A DNA stretch of 64,000 bases from Paenibacillus alba (GCF_013204855.1 NZ_JABMKZ010000030.1:41311-105310), one strand, 5' to 3'; counted from the first letter of the stretch, positions 42,228-51,348 are shown. Numbers and translations are program-made. Notes: a model not told the origin generated them from the sequence alone.

Positions 42228-45200
42228 TTAATTAGCAATCTGAATGATTTGGGTTGGCGCATTCCAATCGACTTGTAGGCCCAAGGATTCAGAAATGAAT
42301 CTTAATGGCACATACGTCTTTCCGGCCAATAGCAGCGCCGGGGCTTCGATCTGAAAAGGCTCGCCATCTATGTAAGCCGTGGCATCGTTGATTCGGCAAG
42401 TGATGGTAGCAGAATCTGAGCTGACGGTTACCGTCATGCTTTCCTGCTCCCAATCCACCGCCGCTCCGAACGATTCGGACACCGATCGTATAGGTAAATA
42501 GGCCTGCCCGTTTATTATAACAGGCGGAGCGTCGAATTTGATGTAAATATTCGGCGAGAGGACATTTTCTGCGGCAATCGGTTGAATTGCGATTGGTACA
42601 AGGCCGCTGCTGGGAACCGAAGCGGAACCCTCACCAGAACCTGGGCCGAGGTCGATGGCTTTGGTGTCCGCCAACCTTGCGGACAGGTCGGCCAGCGCTT
42701 CAAGCTCCGCTGCGCTGTACTTCGCCTTCTCCTGCTGCTGCAGCTTCCCGAGCAGCTCGCTGACTTGCTGTTCAAGCAGCGGCTGCACAGCAGCATCGGG
42801 CGGCAGCTCAGCCGCCACCTCCTGCACAGCAGCCAGCTGCGCGAACAGCGCATCCTTCTCCATCGACTGCACCGCCTCGTCGACGGCCGCCAGCGAGCGG
42901 GTCAGCGTCGCGACCCGCTCGGGGTCCTGCTGCGCTGCGCTAAGCGCAGCTTGGAGCTTCTGCTTCGCCTCTGCGAGCGAAGCAATGCCTGTGGATGCGC
43001 CGGTTTGCGCATCCGCGAGCTGCGCCTGCGTCGCCAGCAGCGGCTGCAGCGCAGCTGCTGCCGCGCCCGGCTCGCCGGCGGCGATGGCTTGCTCCAGCTT
43101 CATCTGCTGGAGCTCGGCCTGCTCGGCCAGCTGATCCTCGCTGGCCGCATTCCCGGCGGCTGGCTCAGAGCCGCCAGGACTACCGCCGCCGTCCGGCGGT
43201 GCGGCGGCTTCCTCGGACAGCGCTGCGATCAGCGCGTCCGGGTTGTTCACAAGCTCCATCTGCTTCAGCGCAGCTGCGGCGTCGCCGTTCAGCAACGCTT
43301 CCAGCATCCCGAGCTGGGCTTGTGCATCCTTCAGCTGTACCGCCAAATCGGCGATATCGGTCAGCTTCAAGTCCGTAACGGCTGCGGCTTTCGCCGCTTT
43401 CAGCTTGACGATATCCTTCTTTAACGTTTCGATCTCCTGCTGCAATTGCGCAGGCGTTTCTACAGATGCAATAGCACCAGGCTTGGCTATATCAACGGCT
43501 ACCTTCAAGGCTGCCGCTGCTTCCTTCGAAAGAACGGCCGAGCTGGCAGGATCGCTTAAAGCACTAGAGTCTACGGCAGTATCCAGAGCAATCCACGGGG
43601 CTCCCGCTTCCTCGGATTTAAAGTACATGCCTTGCCCTGACTTCGCGATCGTTGCCGAAGCTGCCTGATAGGCCGCAGGGGTCAATGCGTCGAGTTGGAT
43701 TTTGTAGGCACCGATGATCACAGTCCCTAATCCGGCAGCTTCTGATTCCCCAGCTTCACTCCCTGCTCCCTCAGCAGCCCCGCTTCCAGAACCAGCAGGA
43801 GTGCCGTCCCCCGCGCTTTCAGCCGTAAGCTGCCCCGCATTTCCTTTCCCCTCCAAAAGAAACTCATCCAGCTTCTTCCCTTTATGATAAAGAACAACCC
43901 TCAGGTTCTCCATTTGGCTAAACTTCAATGTTAGGTTCCGAATTGGCTTCGTAATCTTCATGCGTTTGCCAATCGCCCGACCTTCTTTGGTAAACACGGC
44001 ATACTCCGTAGCACCAAGCTTCTTATTCACTGTCACGCTGAAATCACTGAGCAAAGGACCAACAGCCGGCTTCAGCTTCCAAGTTCCCACAGGCGCTTTG
44101 GGCTTTTGCGGCTTGGCTGCCGCCAGTCCATCATCGAGATTGCGATAGGGCAGAATCCCCTTCTGAAGCGTCTTCTCTACGGCTCCGCCGGTAGCCAGGT
44201 CCAGCTTGCCGAGTGCTGTTTTGTAACTAACCTGCACTGAAAGCACTTGTTGATCTGTGGTTCTCACTGCCTCTTTGAACGCCTGAAGCTCATCCGTTTT
44301 CATCAAGCTTAGCTTCACTTTTTGGGCTGCCTTGTCCAAATCGATTTTGGCATTGTCACGATCGCGCAGCGCCTGCGCATAGCTCTCTTCCGCGCCTTTT
44401 GCTTCCAAAAAGAACTGCCTCACAGCAGTAATTACAGCATTGCGGCTTTCTTTTTCCTGAAGCATCGCCTTATTCTGCTCCATTGTCGCAATCGGCAGGG
44501 CGTCCCTCAGATCATCTAAATAACGAAGTCCATCAAACTCCCCTTGAAGCAGTGATTTCGGAATCGGAATGAAACCAAGCAGCATAAAGAAACCTTCCCA
44601 ATCCTTCTTCACCTGAGCAAGCGTCGTTTCATAGCTGGCTTGGAACAGCTCCATATCCACATCCTGAGATTTGTACAGTCCATCGATTACCTTCATGCGT
44701 GCGGGGCCAAATTTAGAGCTGTACAAATCACGAGTTGTATTCAGCTTATGATCCGCTAATCGACGATCCTCTGTATCCTTGAGCAAGCTAAGTGACGAGC
44801 TCAGTGCCTTTGCACTATAAATGGGCAGCTGCTTCTGATTCAGATCCGCATAATCCGGTTCAAAGGTGAACTCGACTTTGTTCTCCATATCCATATTCAG
44901 CAGCTTGCCAAGCGCCAACCTGGTTGCTTTGGCTGTCAGCTGGCCTTGTTTGTAGTCAGAGGAAGCCTTCTCCAAAGCTTTATCCGCCTTATCCTGCTCC
45001 GCCTCATCGGCGAGTGCGAATTGTCGTTTCTTTTTCACCGTATCTACAGCCGTCTTCGCTTCTTCCCATTTCCTCCGGGCCTGATCTTCCGCCGATGCAT
45101 CCTGAAAAGCGGTTAAATACGCTTTCTGTACATCAATACGCACCCCATTCATGGATTGCCGCAGCGTTTCCTGCGCGATATACAGCTGTTTGCTCGCTTC

Positions 45201-45500
45201 AGGCACCTTCAAACGGATCGTCAGATCCTGACTCAAATTATGCGGCTTGGCAAAAAGCCCTGAAGCTTTCGCTTCCTCACTCTTGACTGCATGCTGGGCT
45301 TGCTCCAGCTCCAGCTTTTTCTTCAAAATTTCCGTCCGCGCATCCCGTAACAAAGGGCTTATTTTCACACCTTGGTCCATCGCTTCCGCCATCGTTAAGG
45401 ATTTTACTGCTGCAGCTTCCGCTCTGGACCCTGCCGCTAAGAAAGAAGACGCCCCAAGAAGCAGGACAAGCCCCCATTTTGCTCCATTTCCCCTTGCCAC
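42228..45500 (-). CDS. Exported TolC-like coiled-coil protein with copper-amine-oxidase-N domain
   Basis: 1090 residues. Signal peptide (about 1-28, ending A-E-A-A). Residues about 30-460 contain two blocks of long helices resembling the outer membrane efflux (TolC) family repeat ('MAEAMDQGVKISPLLRDART', 'YAQALRDRDNAKIDLDKAA'). Then a linker, Gly/Ser/Ala-rich stretches and Ala/Gln-rich coiled coil (about 640-960), and at the C-terminus (about 985-1090) two copper-amine-oxidase N-terminal-like repeats ('PVIINGQAYLPIRSVSESFG', 'GKTYVPLRFISESLGLQVDW'), a frequent cell-wall domain in Paenibacillus. GTG start at 45500 behind GGAGGGG. First gene of the operon. As a Gram-positive has no outer membrane, a classic efflux channel role is unlikely. 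Confidence 0.82.
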   Translation of the reverse strand: MARGNGAKWGLVLLLGASSFLAAGSRAEAAAVKSLTMAEAMDQGVKISPLLRDARTEILKKKLELEQAQHAVKSEEAKASGLFAKPHNLSQDLTIRLKVPEASKQLYIAQETLRQSMNGVRIDVQKAYLTAFQDASAEDQARRKWEEAKTAVDTVKKKRQFALADEAEQDKADKALEKASSDYKQGQLTAKATRLALGKLLNMDMENKVEFTFEPDYADLNQKQLPIYSAKALSSSLSLLKDTEDRRLADHKLNTTRDLYSSKFGPARMKVIDGLYKSQDVDMELFQASYETTLAQVKKDWEGFFMLLGFIPIPKSLLQGEFDGLRYLDDLRDALPIATMEQNKAMLQEKESRNAVITAVRQFFLEAKGAEESYAQALRDRDNAKIDLDKAAQKVKLSLMKTDELQAFKEAVRTTDQQVLSVQVSYKTALGKLDLATGGAVEKTLQKGILPYRNLDDGLAAAKPQKPKAPVGTWKLKPAVGPLLSDFSVTVNKKLGATEYAVFTKEGRAIGKRMKITKPIRNLTLKFSQMENLRVVLYHKGKKLDEFLLEGKGNAGQLTAESAGDGTPAGSGSGAAEGAGSEAGESEAAGLGTVIIGAYKIQLDALTPAAYQAASATIAKSGQGMYFKSEEAGAPWIALDTAVDSSALSDPASSAVLSKEAAAALKVAVDIAKPGAIASVETPAQLQQEIETLKKDIVKLKAAKAAAVTDLKLTDIADLAVQLKDAQAQLGMLEALLNGDAAAALKQMELVNNPDALIAALSEEAAAPPDGGGSPGGSEPAAGNAASEDQLAEQAELQQMKLEQAIAAGEPGAAAAALQPLLATQAQLADAQTGASTGIASLAEAKQKLQAALSAAQQDPERVATLTRSLAAVDEAVQSMEKDALFAQLAAVQEVAAELPPDAAVQPLLEQQVSELLGKLQQQEKAKYSAAELEALADLSARLADTKAIDLGPGSGEGSASVPSSGLVPIAIQPIAAENVLSPNIYIKFDAPPVIINGQAYLPIRSVSESFGAAVDWEQESMTVTVSSDSATITCRINDATAYIDGEPFQIEAPALLLAGKTYVPLRFISESLGLQVDWNAPTQIIQIAN

Positions 45501-45610
45501 GATGAACCCCTCCGCTCCGCACTACTCTTCTCTTTATAGTACAATATCTCTCTAACTCTCGCACTCTCTTTTGGAGAAATTTAGCGAATTCCATCGAATA
45601 TAGTAATAGA

Positions 45611-45639
45611 TTGCTGGTTATCTGCTTTTCTAGTAGTAT
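45611..45639 (+). promoter_or_regulatory. Putative promoter of the DUF4280-MORN genes
   Basis: TTGCTG (45611-45616), 17 bases, TAGTAT (45634-45639), 57 bases before the DUF4280 ATG, in the divergent region shared with the leftward operon. Confidence 0.5.
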
Positions 45640-45695
45640 GAAAGTAATAGAAACTTGCGAAAAATATGACAACTTCTTAACTAGGAGAAATACAT

Positions 45696-46082
45696 ATGGG
45701 AAATCTCGTTTGCGGCGGAGCGATGCTGCAATGCTCATTCGGCGCTGCCCCCGGCACCTTAATGGTGCTTCCGGCCAATATGGTCATGACCGCCATGCCG
45801 ATTGCCAACATTATGGATAACAAGCCCATGGTCAACATCTTGCCGTTTGGCATGTGCAATTCACCGGCGAATCCGATGGTTGCCGCGGCAACTGCGGCTG
45901 CGCTTGGCGTTTTAACTCCTATGCCCTGCATACCCGTAACCGCTGCGCCTTGGGCTCCTGGCTCACCGACCGTACTCGTCGCGAATATGCCCGCTCTGAA
46001 CAATTCCTCCAAATGCATGTGCAACTGGGGCGGCGTCATTCAAATTCAGCAACCTGGCCAAATGACCATACAAGTTCCTTAA
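45696..46082 (+). CDS. DUF4280 (PAAR-like) protein
   Basis: 128 residues: MGNLVCGGAMLQCSFGAAPG, 'TAMPIANIMDNKPMVNILPF', 'GMCNSPANPMVAAATAAALG', 'TPMPCIPVTAAPWAPGSPTV' and 'NSSKCMCNWGGVIQI'. This Cys/Pro/Met-rich pattern is DUF4280, which is related to PAAR-repeat proteins that sharpen the spike of type VI and other contractile injection systems or carry effectors. Here it is a stand-alone small protein without fused toxin. AGGAG site; 50 bases before the MORN gene, so probably an operon. No other injection-system part is encoded in the window. Confidence 0.9.
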   Translation: MGNLVCGGAMLQCSFGAAPGTLMVLPANMVMTAMPIANIMDNKPMVNILPFGMCNSPANPMVAAATAAALGVLTPMPCIPVTAAPWAPGSPTVLVANMPALNNSSKCMCNWGGVIQIQQPGQMTIQVP

Positions 46083-46132
46083 CTCGCTTAATGAACAACC
46101 TCATTAATTATCCCCACTAGGAGTGAACACAG

Positions 46133-47785
46133 TTGGAGATCCAGCCGATTAAAACCATTGAAAAAGTGCTAAGGCCCGTCGTCGCACCCTTCATCGGCCA
46201 TGTTATGAAAGCCATCGCAACGATTGGAAGGCTGCCTAAACTAGCGATCATTAAGTTTCAGCAAATCCTCCGGGTTATGCTCCAGACACGCGAAACCTCA
46301 CTTAAGAATTACGTGCTGGTCGGCTCCTACTACATCTCCAAACGATTGCTTCTGTTCATCACTTTGTTTATTCTCGTGCTTCTCTTCTTTATTTTCATCC
46401 GCCCGCCGGCGATTGTGAATAAATGGTTGAACCGCGTGCCTGTTCTTCAGGAGAATTCAACGAAATTAACGAGCTTCTCCGGCAACGGCAAAGTGGTAGG
46501 GACAGAAAAGGATGCCCGCTATACGGGGGATTTGGTCGATGGTCTTTACGCCGGGAAAGGCAAGCTTTTCCACAAAAATGGTCAGCTCGCTTATGAAGGT
46601 GATTTCGATAAAGGTCAGAAATCGGGCAGCGGCACGCTCTATGACGAGCACGGTACGATGCAGTACAAGGGAGCTTTTGTCGGAGACACCTTTAATGGTG
46701 CAGGCACGCAGTATGACCAGAACCAGAAAGTACTCTACATCGGTGAGTTTCAAAATGGCAAATACGGCGGGGCCGGGAAGTTGTTTGCGCCCAGCGGCGA
46801 TCTCTTGTATGAAGGCGCGTTTAACGGAGGCCTCTACAATGGGGCAGGCAAGCTCTTCTCCTCAGGCGGCATCGCCCTCTATGAAGGTGAATTCGCGGCG
46901 GGTCAGTATAACGGAGCTGGCAAGCTTTTTGATCCGAAAGGCCTGCTCATCTATGAAGGCGGCTTTAAAAATGGCAGCTATTCCGGAGATGGCACCGAGT
47001 TCTACGCGAATGGCCTGATCAAATACAAAGGCCAGTTCCTTGCAGGCACATACAGCGGAGAAGGCGCCGCGTTCACCGACAAAGGCGTGCCTCGCTTCAA
47101 AGGCACGTTCCAGGGCGGCACCCTGAACGGTGCCGGAGAAGGCTATGACGAGTTGGGCAAACTCGTCTACAAGGGCGACTTCAAGGCTGGCGTCTATGAC
47201 GGCCTTGGTACTTTGTTTGACGCAGATGGCGCGCCGCTGCTGCGGAGCTTTTTTGCAGGCGGCTACGTCAGCCTGCAGAGCTTCCTCGGTTTGTCCAGCA
47301 AGAAAGTCGAAGACTTGCTGGGCAAACCTGGGGAGGTGACGCTGCAGGATGCCAGCGTCATGCTTGCGGGCCAGGAGGCGCCCGCAGCTCCCGCGGAGAC
47401 GGCGGCCGCAGGCGCCGTTGCGGAAGGTTCGGCCGCGGGTCAGGCCGAACCGGCAGCGACAGCAGCCGTCAAGCTGCTGCTGAGCTATCCGGCCTACCAG
47501 CTGTCGCTGCTGGTAGAGCCGTCCAAGGGCAATCCGAAGGAGGCCGTTGTCACTTCCCTCAGCATTTGGGGCTCGAAGCCTTTGGCGCTGCTGCAGCCCG
47601 TCATCGAGACCGTCAAAAAGCGCGGCGAGCCTAACGAGGCAGGCTACAACGTGATGGAGCTTGCTGCTGGCGCAGGCGCTGACACCTACACGAACAGCTA
47701 CTACCAAGGTGACTATCTCTTCACCTTGACGCACTTCAACAAAACCAAAGAAGCCCACCTGCTCCAGGTGAGCTCTACCAAATAA
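46133..47785 (+). CDS. Membrane-anchored MORN-repeat protein
   Basis: 550 residues from TTG 46133 with AGGAGTG ahead. A cytoplasmic N-terminal segment (1-65) is followed by one membrane helix (about 72-90, 'LLLFITLFILVLLFFIFI') and about eleven MORN repeats (130-375; Y-x-G-x-F/D-x-x-G-x-x-x-G-x-G-x-L/Y pattern). The C-terminal 170 residues are Ala-rich, including 'SSKKVEDLLGKPGEVTLQDA', without a domain I recognise. MORN repeats bind lipids or proteins and often act as scaffolds. Co-transcribed with the PAAR-like gene, it may dock or tether that protein to the membrane (inference). GC content rises in its 3' third. Confidence 0.85.
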   Translation: MEIQPIKTIEKVLRPVVAPFIGHVMKAIATIGRLPKLAIIKFQQILRVMLQTRETSLKNYVLVGSYYISKRLLLFITLFILVLLFFIFIRPPAIVNKWLNRVPVLQENSTKLTSFSGNGKVVGTEKDARYTGDLVDGLYAGKGKLFHKNGQLAYEGDFDKGQKSGSGTLYDEHGTMQYKGAFVGDTFNGAGTQYDQNQKVLYIGEFQNGKYGGAGKLFAPSGDLLYEGAFNGGLYNGAGKLFSSGGIALYEGEFAAGQYNGAGKLFDPKGLLIYEGGFKNGSYSGDGTEFYANGLIKYKGQFLAGTYSGEGAAFTDKGVPRFKGTFQGGTLNGAGEGYDELGKLVYKGDFKAGVYDGLGTLFDADGAPLLRSFFAGGYVSLQSFLGLSSKKVEDLLGKPGEVTLQDASVMLAGQEAPAAPAETAAAGAVAEGSAAGQAEPAATAAVKLLLSYPAYQLSLLVEPSKGNPKEAVVTSLSIWGSKPLALLQPVIETVKKRGEPNEAGYNVMELAAGAGADTYTNSYYQGDYLFTLTHFNKTKEAHLLQVSSTK

Positions 47786-47832
47786 AAACAGCTGCGAGGC
47801 GTCTCTTTCAGACCTCGCAGCTGTTTTATTTT
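47786..47832 (+). terminator. Terminator of the DUF4280-MORN operon
   Basis: AAAACAGCTGCGAGG and CCTCGCAGCTGTTTT pair perfectly, followed by ATTTT. Confidence 0.9.
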
Positions 47833-47835
47833 AGA

Positions 47836-48440
47836 TGGACCGCCGAGACGGCCATTTGGGCTGGCTCGCAGGACGTTCACCACACATCGGCCGCTGAGAC
47901 CGCGTTTTTCGCAGGCTCACGCCAACTTTGGGCCGATTCGCCTGCTTTTCGCTCGCGAGACTGCCTTTTTGGCTGGCTCGCAGGCCATTCACACACATCG
48001 GCCGCTGAGACGGCGTTTTTCGCAGGCTCACGCCAACTTTGGGCCGATTCGCCTGCTTTCCACTCGCGAGACGGCCTTTTTGGCAGGCTCGCAGGACGTT
48101 CACCACACATCGGCCGCTGAGACGGCGTTTTTCGCCGGCTCACGCCAACTTTGGGCCGTTTGCCCTGCTTTTCGCTCGCGAGACTGCCTTTTTGGCAGGC
48201 TCGCAGGACGTTCACCACACATCGGCCGCTGAGACGGCGTTTTTCGCCGGCTCACGCCAACTTTGGGCCGATTCGCCTGCTTTTCGCTCGCGAGACTGCC
48301 TTTTTGGCAGGCTCGCAGGCCATTCACTCCACATCCGCCGCTGAGACGGCGTTTTTCGCCGGCTCACGCCAACTTCGGGCCGATTCGCCTGCTTTTCGCT
48401 GACGAGACGGCCTTTTTGGCTGGCTCGCAGGACGTTCTAA
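47836..48440. repeat. Tandem array of about five 112-base repeats with two hairpins each
   Basis: GCCAACTTTGGGCCG starts at 47921, 48032, 48144, 48256 and, with one change, 48368, so the period is 111-112 bases. Every unit contains GAGACGGCG-TTTTT-CGCCGGCTC-like and GAGACTGCC-TTTTT-GGCAGGCTC-like hairpins. Open frames across it are repeat artefacts. No unique spacers exist. Confidence 0.93.
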
Positions 48441-48469
48441 CTATCCCTCCTCACTCCCACGCCAACCTA
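48441..48469. other. Spacer between the tandem array and anmK
   Basis: A short unique sequence; the hairpins of the adjacent array probably end the anmK transcript, because no separate terminator is seen. Confidence 0.4.
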
Positions 48470-49702
48470 CTACGGCAAGGCTAACTTGCCCATAATTGTT
48501 GACGTTTGAGCGCCTGTCGCCGAAGGCAAATTATTCGGTACGCCGTGAATCCAATCGTTGCCCAGCAGGGCAAACAGAATGGCTTCCTTGGCATCGCCGG
48601 AGATGCCCATCTCGTCCGAAGCTAGGACGGCTTGGTCTGGGAGCAGCTCTTGCAGCATACGCATCAGGGTGGCATTGCGCGCCCCGCCGCCGCTCACGAT
48701 CACTTCCGCAATAGAACACTGCGGGAAGATGAAATCCTTGTACGCGCGTGCGATGGAATGTGCCGTAAACGCTGTTGCTGTAGCGACGATATCTTCATGG
48801 ACAAGCCCGCGCCCCAAAGCAGCATTAAGCCATGCAGCGGTATACGCTTTGCCGAACAGTTCGCGCCCCGTTGTCTTCGGAGGAAGCTGCGTGAAATAGG
48901 GATGCGCCAGCATCTCCTCAAGCAGATCTTTGTTAACTTGCCCACTCGCTGCCCATGCGCCATCTGCATCATAGGTAAGACGACCCTCGGACAGCTCGTA
49001 GACCACTTGATCCATGATCATATTCCCTGGACCCGTATCGAAAGCAATCAGATTGCTGGTATCGATTGAGACGGAAGTCGGGAAGTTCGCAGCGGTTACT
49101 TCCCTCCCTTGAGCTGGAATCGCGGTACAGTTGCCGATCCCGCCTATGTTTTGAAGTATCCGCCCTTTAGTGGCATCTCTGAACATGATGAAGTCGCCGT
49201 AAGGCGCAAGTGGAGCGCCTTGGCCGCCGACAGCCATGTCGGCGGTGCGGAAATCACCTACGACGGGTATTCCGGTCCGTTTGGCGAGAACGGACAAGTC
49301 GCCGATCTGCAGCGTCGACTTCGGCAGATAAGGATCTGCCTCATCCGCCACCGGTATGTGCCACACGGTCTGCCCATGGGTGGAGACGAGATCGATCTCC
49401 TCCACCTTCATCCCAGCGGCTGCAGCCGTTTTACGAACCGCTTCAGCGAAGCGCTCGGCAATCGCGAAGTTCATGCCGCACAAAAGCGCTGAATTGGAAT
49501 GCTCGATGGAGCATAACTGCTTCAGCTTCTCCCGGACTTCGTCCTCGTAAGGGAAGCTTTCGAAGTGAAGCAGCCGGACTTTGGCATCGACGCCGCAGCC
49601 ATCAATACGGACTATGGCTACATCGATGCCGTCAAGAGAAGTGCCTGACATGATGCCGACTACTGTCAGCGATGTTTGGTTCAAAAGAGTACGGAGCATC
49701 AT
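48470..49702 (-). CDS. anmK: Anhydro-N-acetylmuramic acid kinase
   Basis: 410 residues from the ATG that overlaps the nagZ stop (ATGA); an upstream in-frame ATG at 49792 lies inside nagZ and is not used. Landmarks are 'VVGIMSGTSLDGIDVAIV', 'STHGQTVWHIP', 'STLQIGDLSVLAKRTGIPVVGDFRTADMAVGGQGAPL' in shortened view, 'NIGGIGNCT', 'FDTGPGNMIMDQ' and 'VIVSGGGARNATLM'. The enzyme opens 1,6-anhydroMurNAc and phosphorylates it to MurNAc-6-phosphate, the substrate of MurQ encoded at the other end of the operon. Last gene of the leftward cluster. Confidence 0.95.
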   Translation of the reverse strand: MMLRTLLNQTSLTVVGIMSGTSLDGIDVAIVRIDGCGVDAKVRLLHFESFPYEDEVREKLKQLCSIEHSNSALLCGMNFAIAERFAEAVRKTAAAAGMKVEEIDLVSTHGQTVWHIPVADEADPYLPKSTLQIGDLSVLAKRTGIPVVGDFRTADMAVGGQGAPLAPYGDFIMFRDATKGRILQNIGGIGNCTAIPAQGREVTAANFPTSVSIDTSNLIAFDTGPGNMIMDQVVYELSEGRLTYDADGAWAASGQVNKDLLEEMLAHPYFTQLPPKTTGRELFGKAYTAAWLNAALGRGLVHEDIVATATAFTAHSIARAYKDFIFPQCSIAEVIVSGGGARNATLMRMLQELLPDQAVLASDEMGISGDAKEAILFALLGNDWIHGVPNNLPSATGAQTSTIMGKLALP

Positions 49703-51348
49703 CGCCCGTCCCCCCATCTCCAGCCCGCAGGGTAGCTGGTCCCGAGCGAGACCGGCAAGCGGCCTTGCGGAATCAGCTCGCCAAGCAAGCATCTGGCTAT
49801 GCTTTGCAGCGCCAGCGGGCGGCTTTCGTAAGCGGCAACGAAAGTCGATATGTCCGGCAGCTCCAGCAAGTCATAAGGCACTCGAAGCGCAACGACGACC
49901 AGCGGCTTGCCAAGCGCCTGCAGGTCGCGCACCAGCTCGACTTGCGCGGGATGGAATCTTGCGTTGTACGTCCCGATGACGATTTGCTCCACATGCTCCG
50001 CGTCAGCAAGAACCGCCTCGCGAAGCTCGCCGACCTTCTGCAGCGGCAGCACGCGGTCGATCACGTCAAGTCCGTGCTCGGTCAGCGCAGCTCCCAAGCT
50101 CGCGGGGCCCGCATAGGCTTCGTCGACACCCGACGAAACGGCTGCGGCCACGGTGATCGCGAGCGTTCTCGTCCGGCGCAGCGGCAGCAGCTGCCGCTCG
50201 TCCTTGACGAGCGTGATGCTCGCTTCGCTGAGGCGCTGCGCAACTGCGCAGTGCGCCTCCGTTCCAACTTCAGCTGCTTCGCCAAGCTGCGGCCCAAGCA
50301 CACCGCGCCGCTCCTTGAGCGCGAGCACTCTACTGACAGAAGCGTCAATCTGCGCTTCTGTTAGACGTCCCTCGCTTACGGCTTGCTCAATTGCCGCAAT
50401 AGCCTCAATCTGAAGGTCGCGTCGGTGGCTGATCAGAATGAGATCAGCACCGGCCTCGACCGCCATAACGCTCGCTGAGACCGTGCCATAATGCTCGGAA
50501 ATAGCGTGCATTTCCATGCAATCGGTCATGATTACACCCTCGTAGCCAAGTTCCTCACGAAGCAGGCCGGTTAAGACCGATTTGGATAAAGTCACCGGCA
50601 ATTTCTCTGACTCCAGTGCCGGGAAATAAATGTGCGAAGACATGATCGCATCAACACCATTTTCGATGGCTTGAACAAAAGGCACCAGCTCCACGGAGCG
50701 AATGCGTTCTTGGTCATGCTGAATCGTTGGCAAATCCAGATGCGAGTCTACACTCGTGTCCCCATGCCCTGGGAAATGTTTGGCGGTTGCAACGACATTG
50801 GCATCTTGAAAGCCCGCTATCGCTTTCTGCCCGAATTCAGCTACGAGCTGGCTGGATTCGCCAAATGAGCGGACACCAATGACAGGATTGTCCGGATTGT
50901 TGTTAATATCCAGCACCGGAGCAAAATTCATATTGATCCCCAGGGCCCTTAGCTCTGTTCCAGATACCCATGCAGCTTCATATGCCGCGTGAGATCCATT
51001 GTTTAATCTTTCGCTCTCTCCCGCACTCGCATCTGCTCCAGCAGCCAGCGCCATTTGCCCAGGCATTAAAGCGATCCCCTCCGTAATCCGAGCAACCATG
51101 CCGCCCTCTTGATCGATCGAAATCCAGAGTGGCGCAACACCGGCATCCATCGCGATCTGCTGCAGCTGGTTGGATAACCCGGCAACTTGCTGGGTATTCG
51201 CTACATTACGCGCAAAATAGATGACACCCCCGATGCGGTGTTCGGTAATGAGCGCTTTCAGCTCTTCTGTTACTTCCGTGCCTTCAAAACCGCAGAGCAG
51301 CATTTGCCCAATTTTCTCCCGAAGCGTCATTGCTTGAATCTTTTTCAT
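49699..51348 (-). CDS. nagZ: Family 3 beta-N-acetylglucosaminidase NagZ, apparently cytoplasmic
   Basis: 549 residues. GH3 barrel with 'IDQEGGMVARI', the NagZ-type motif KHFPGHGDT (190-198, general acid/base His-Asp loop) and nucleophile Asp276 in 'GVIMTDCMEM', followed by a GH3 C-terminal-like domain. It removes GlcNAc from muropeptides or disaccharides. No signal peptide is seen (starts MKKIQAMTLREKIG), unlike the secreted Bacillus enzyme, so it likely works on imported sugars. Gap of 66 bases to the upstream kinase gene. Confidence 0.94.
   Translation of the reverse strand: MKKIQAMTLREKIGQMLLCGFEGTEVTEELKALITEHRIGGVIYFARNVANTQQVAGLSNQLQQIAMDAGVAPLWISIDQEGGMVARITEGIALMPGQMALAAGADASAGESERLNNGSHAAYEAAWVSGTELRALGINMNFAPVLDINNNPDNPVIGVRSFGESSQLVAEFGQKAIAGFQDANVVATAKHFPGHGDTSVDSHLDLPTIQHDQERIRSVELVPFVQAIENGVDAIMSSHIYFPALESEKLPVTLSKSVLTGLLREELGYEGVIMTDCMEMHAISEHYGTVSASVMAVEAGADLILISHRRDLQIEAIAAIEQAVSEGRLTEAQIDASVSRVLALKERRGVLGPQLGEAAEVGTEAHCAVAQRLSEASITLVKDERQLLPLRRTRTLAITVAAAVSSGVDEAYAGPASLGAALTEHGLDVIDRVLPLQKVGELREAVLADAEHVEQIVIGTYNARFHPAQVELVRDLQALGKPLVVVALRVPYDLLELPDISTFVAAYESRPLALQSIARCLLGELIPQGRLPVSLGTSYPAGWRWGDGR

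Noticed and set aside
42582..43424. Long plus-strand frame opposite the TolC-like gene
   Set aside because: It arises from the GC-rich Ala/Gln coding region of the minus-strand gene and shows low-complexity Leu/Arg sequence.
42228..45500. A classical TolC efflux pump
   Set aside because: There is no inner-membrane pump or adaptor gene nearby and the organism appears to lack an outer membrane.
46862..47758. Long minus-strand frame opposite the MORN gene
   Set aside because: The plus-strand frame has regular MORN repeats and a ribosome site; the antisense frame is a by-product of the repeat codon pattern.
30002..47785. A complete contractile injection system
   Set aside because: No sheath, tube, baseplate, tape-measure or AAA+ ATPase gene is present; only accessory-type families are seen.
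47836..48440. CRISPR array or coding repeats in the 112-base tandem units
   Set aside because: Units are near-identical over their whole length without variable spacers, and the open frames on both strands follow from the lack of stops in the repeat.
49703..49792. Upstream start for AnmK
   Set aside because: It lies inside the nagZ coding region and lacks a ribosome site; the ATGA overlap with nagZ gives the expected protein start.
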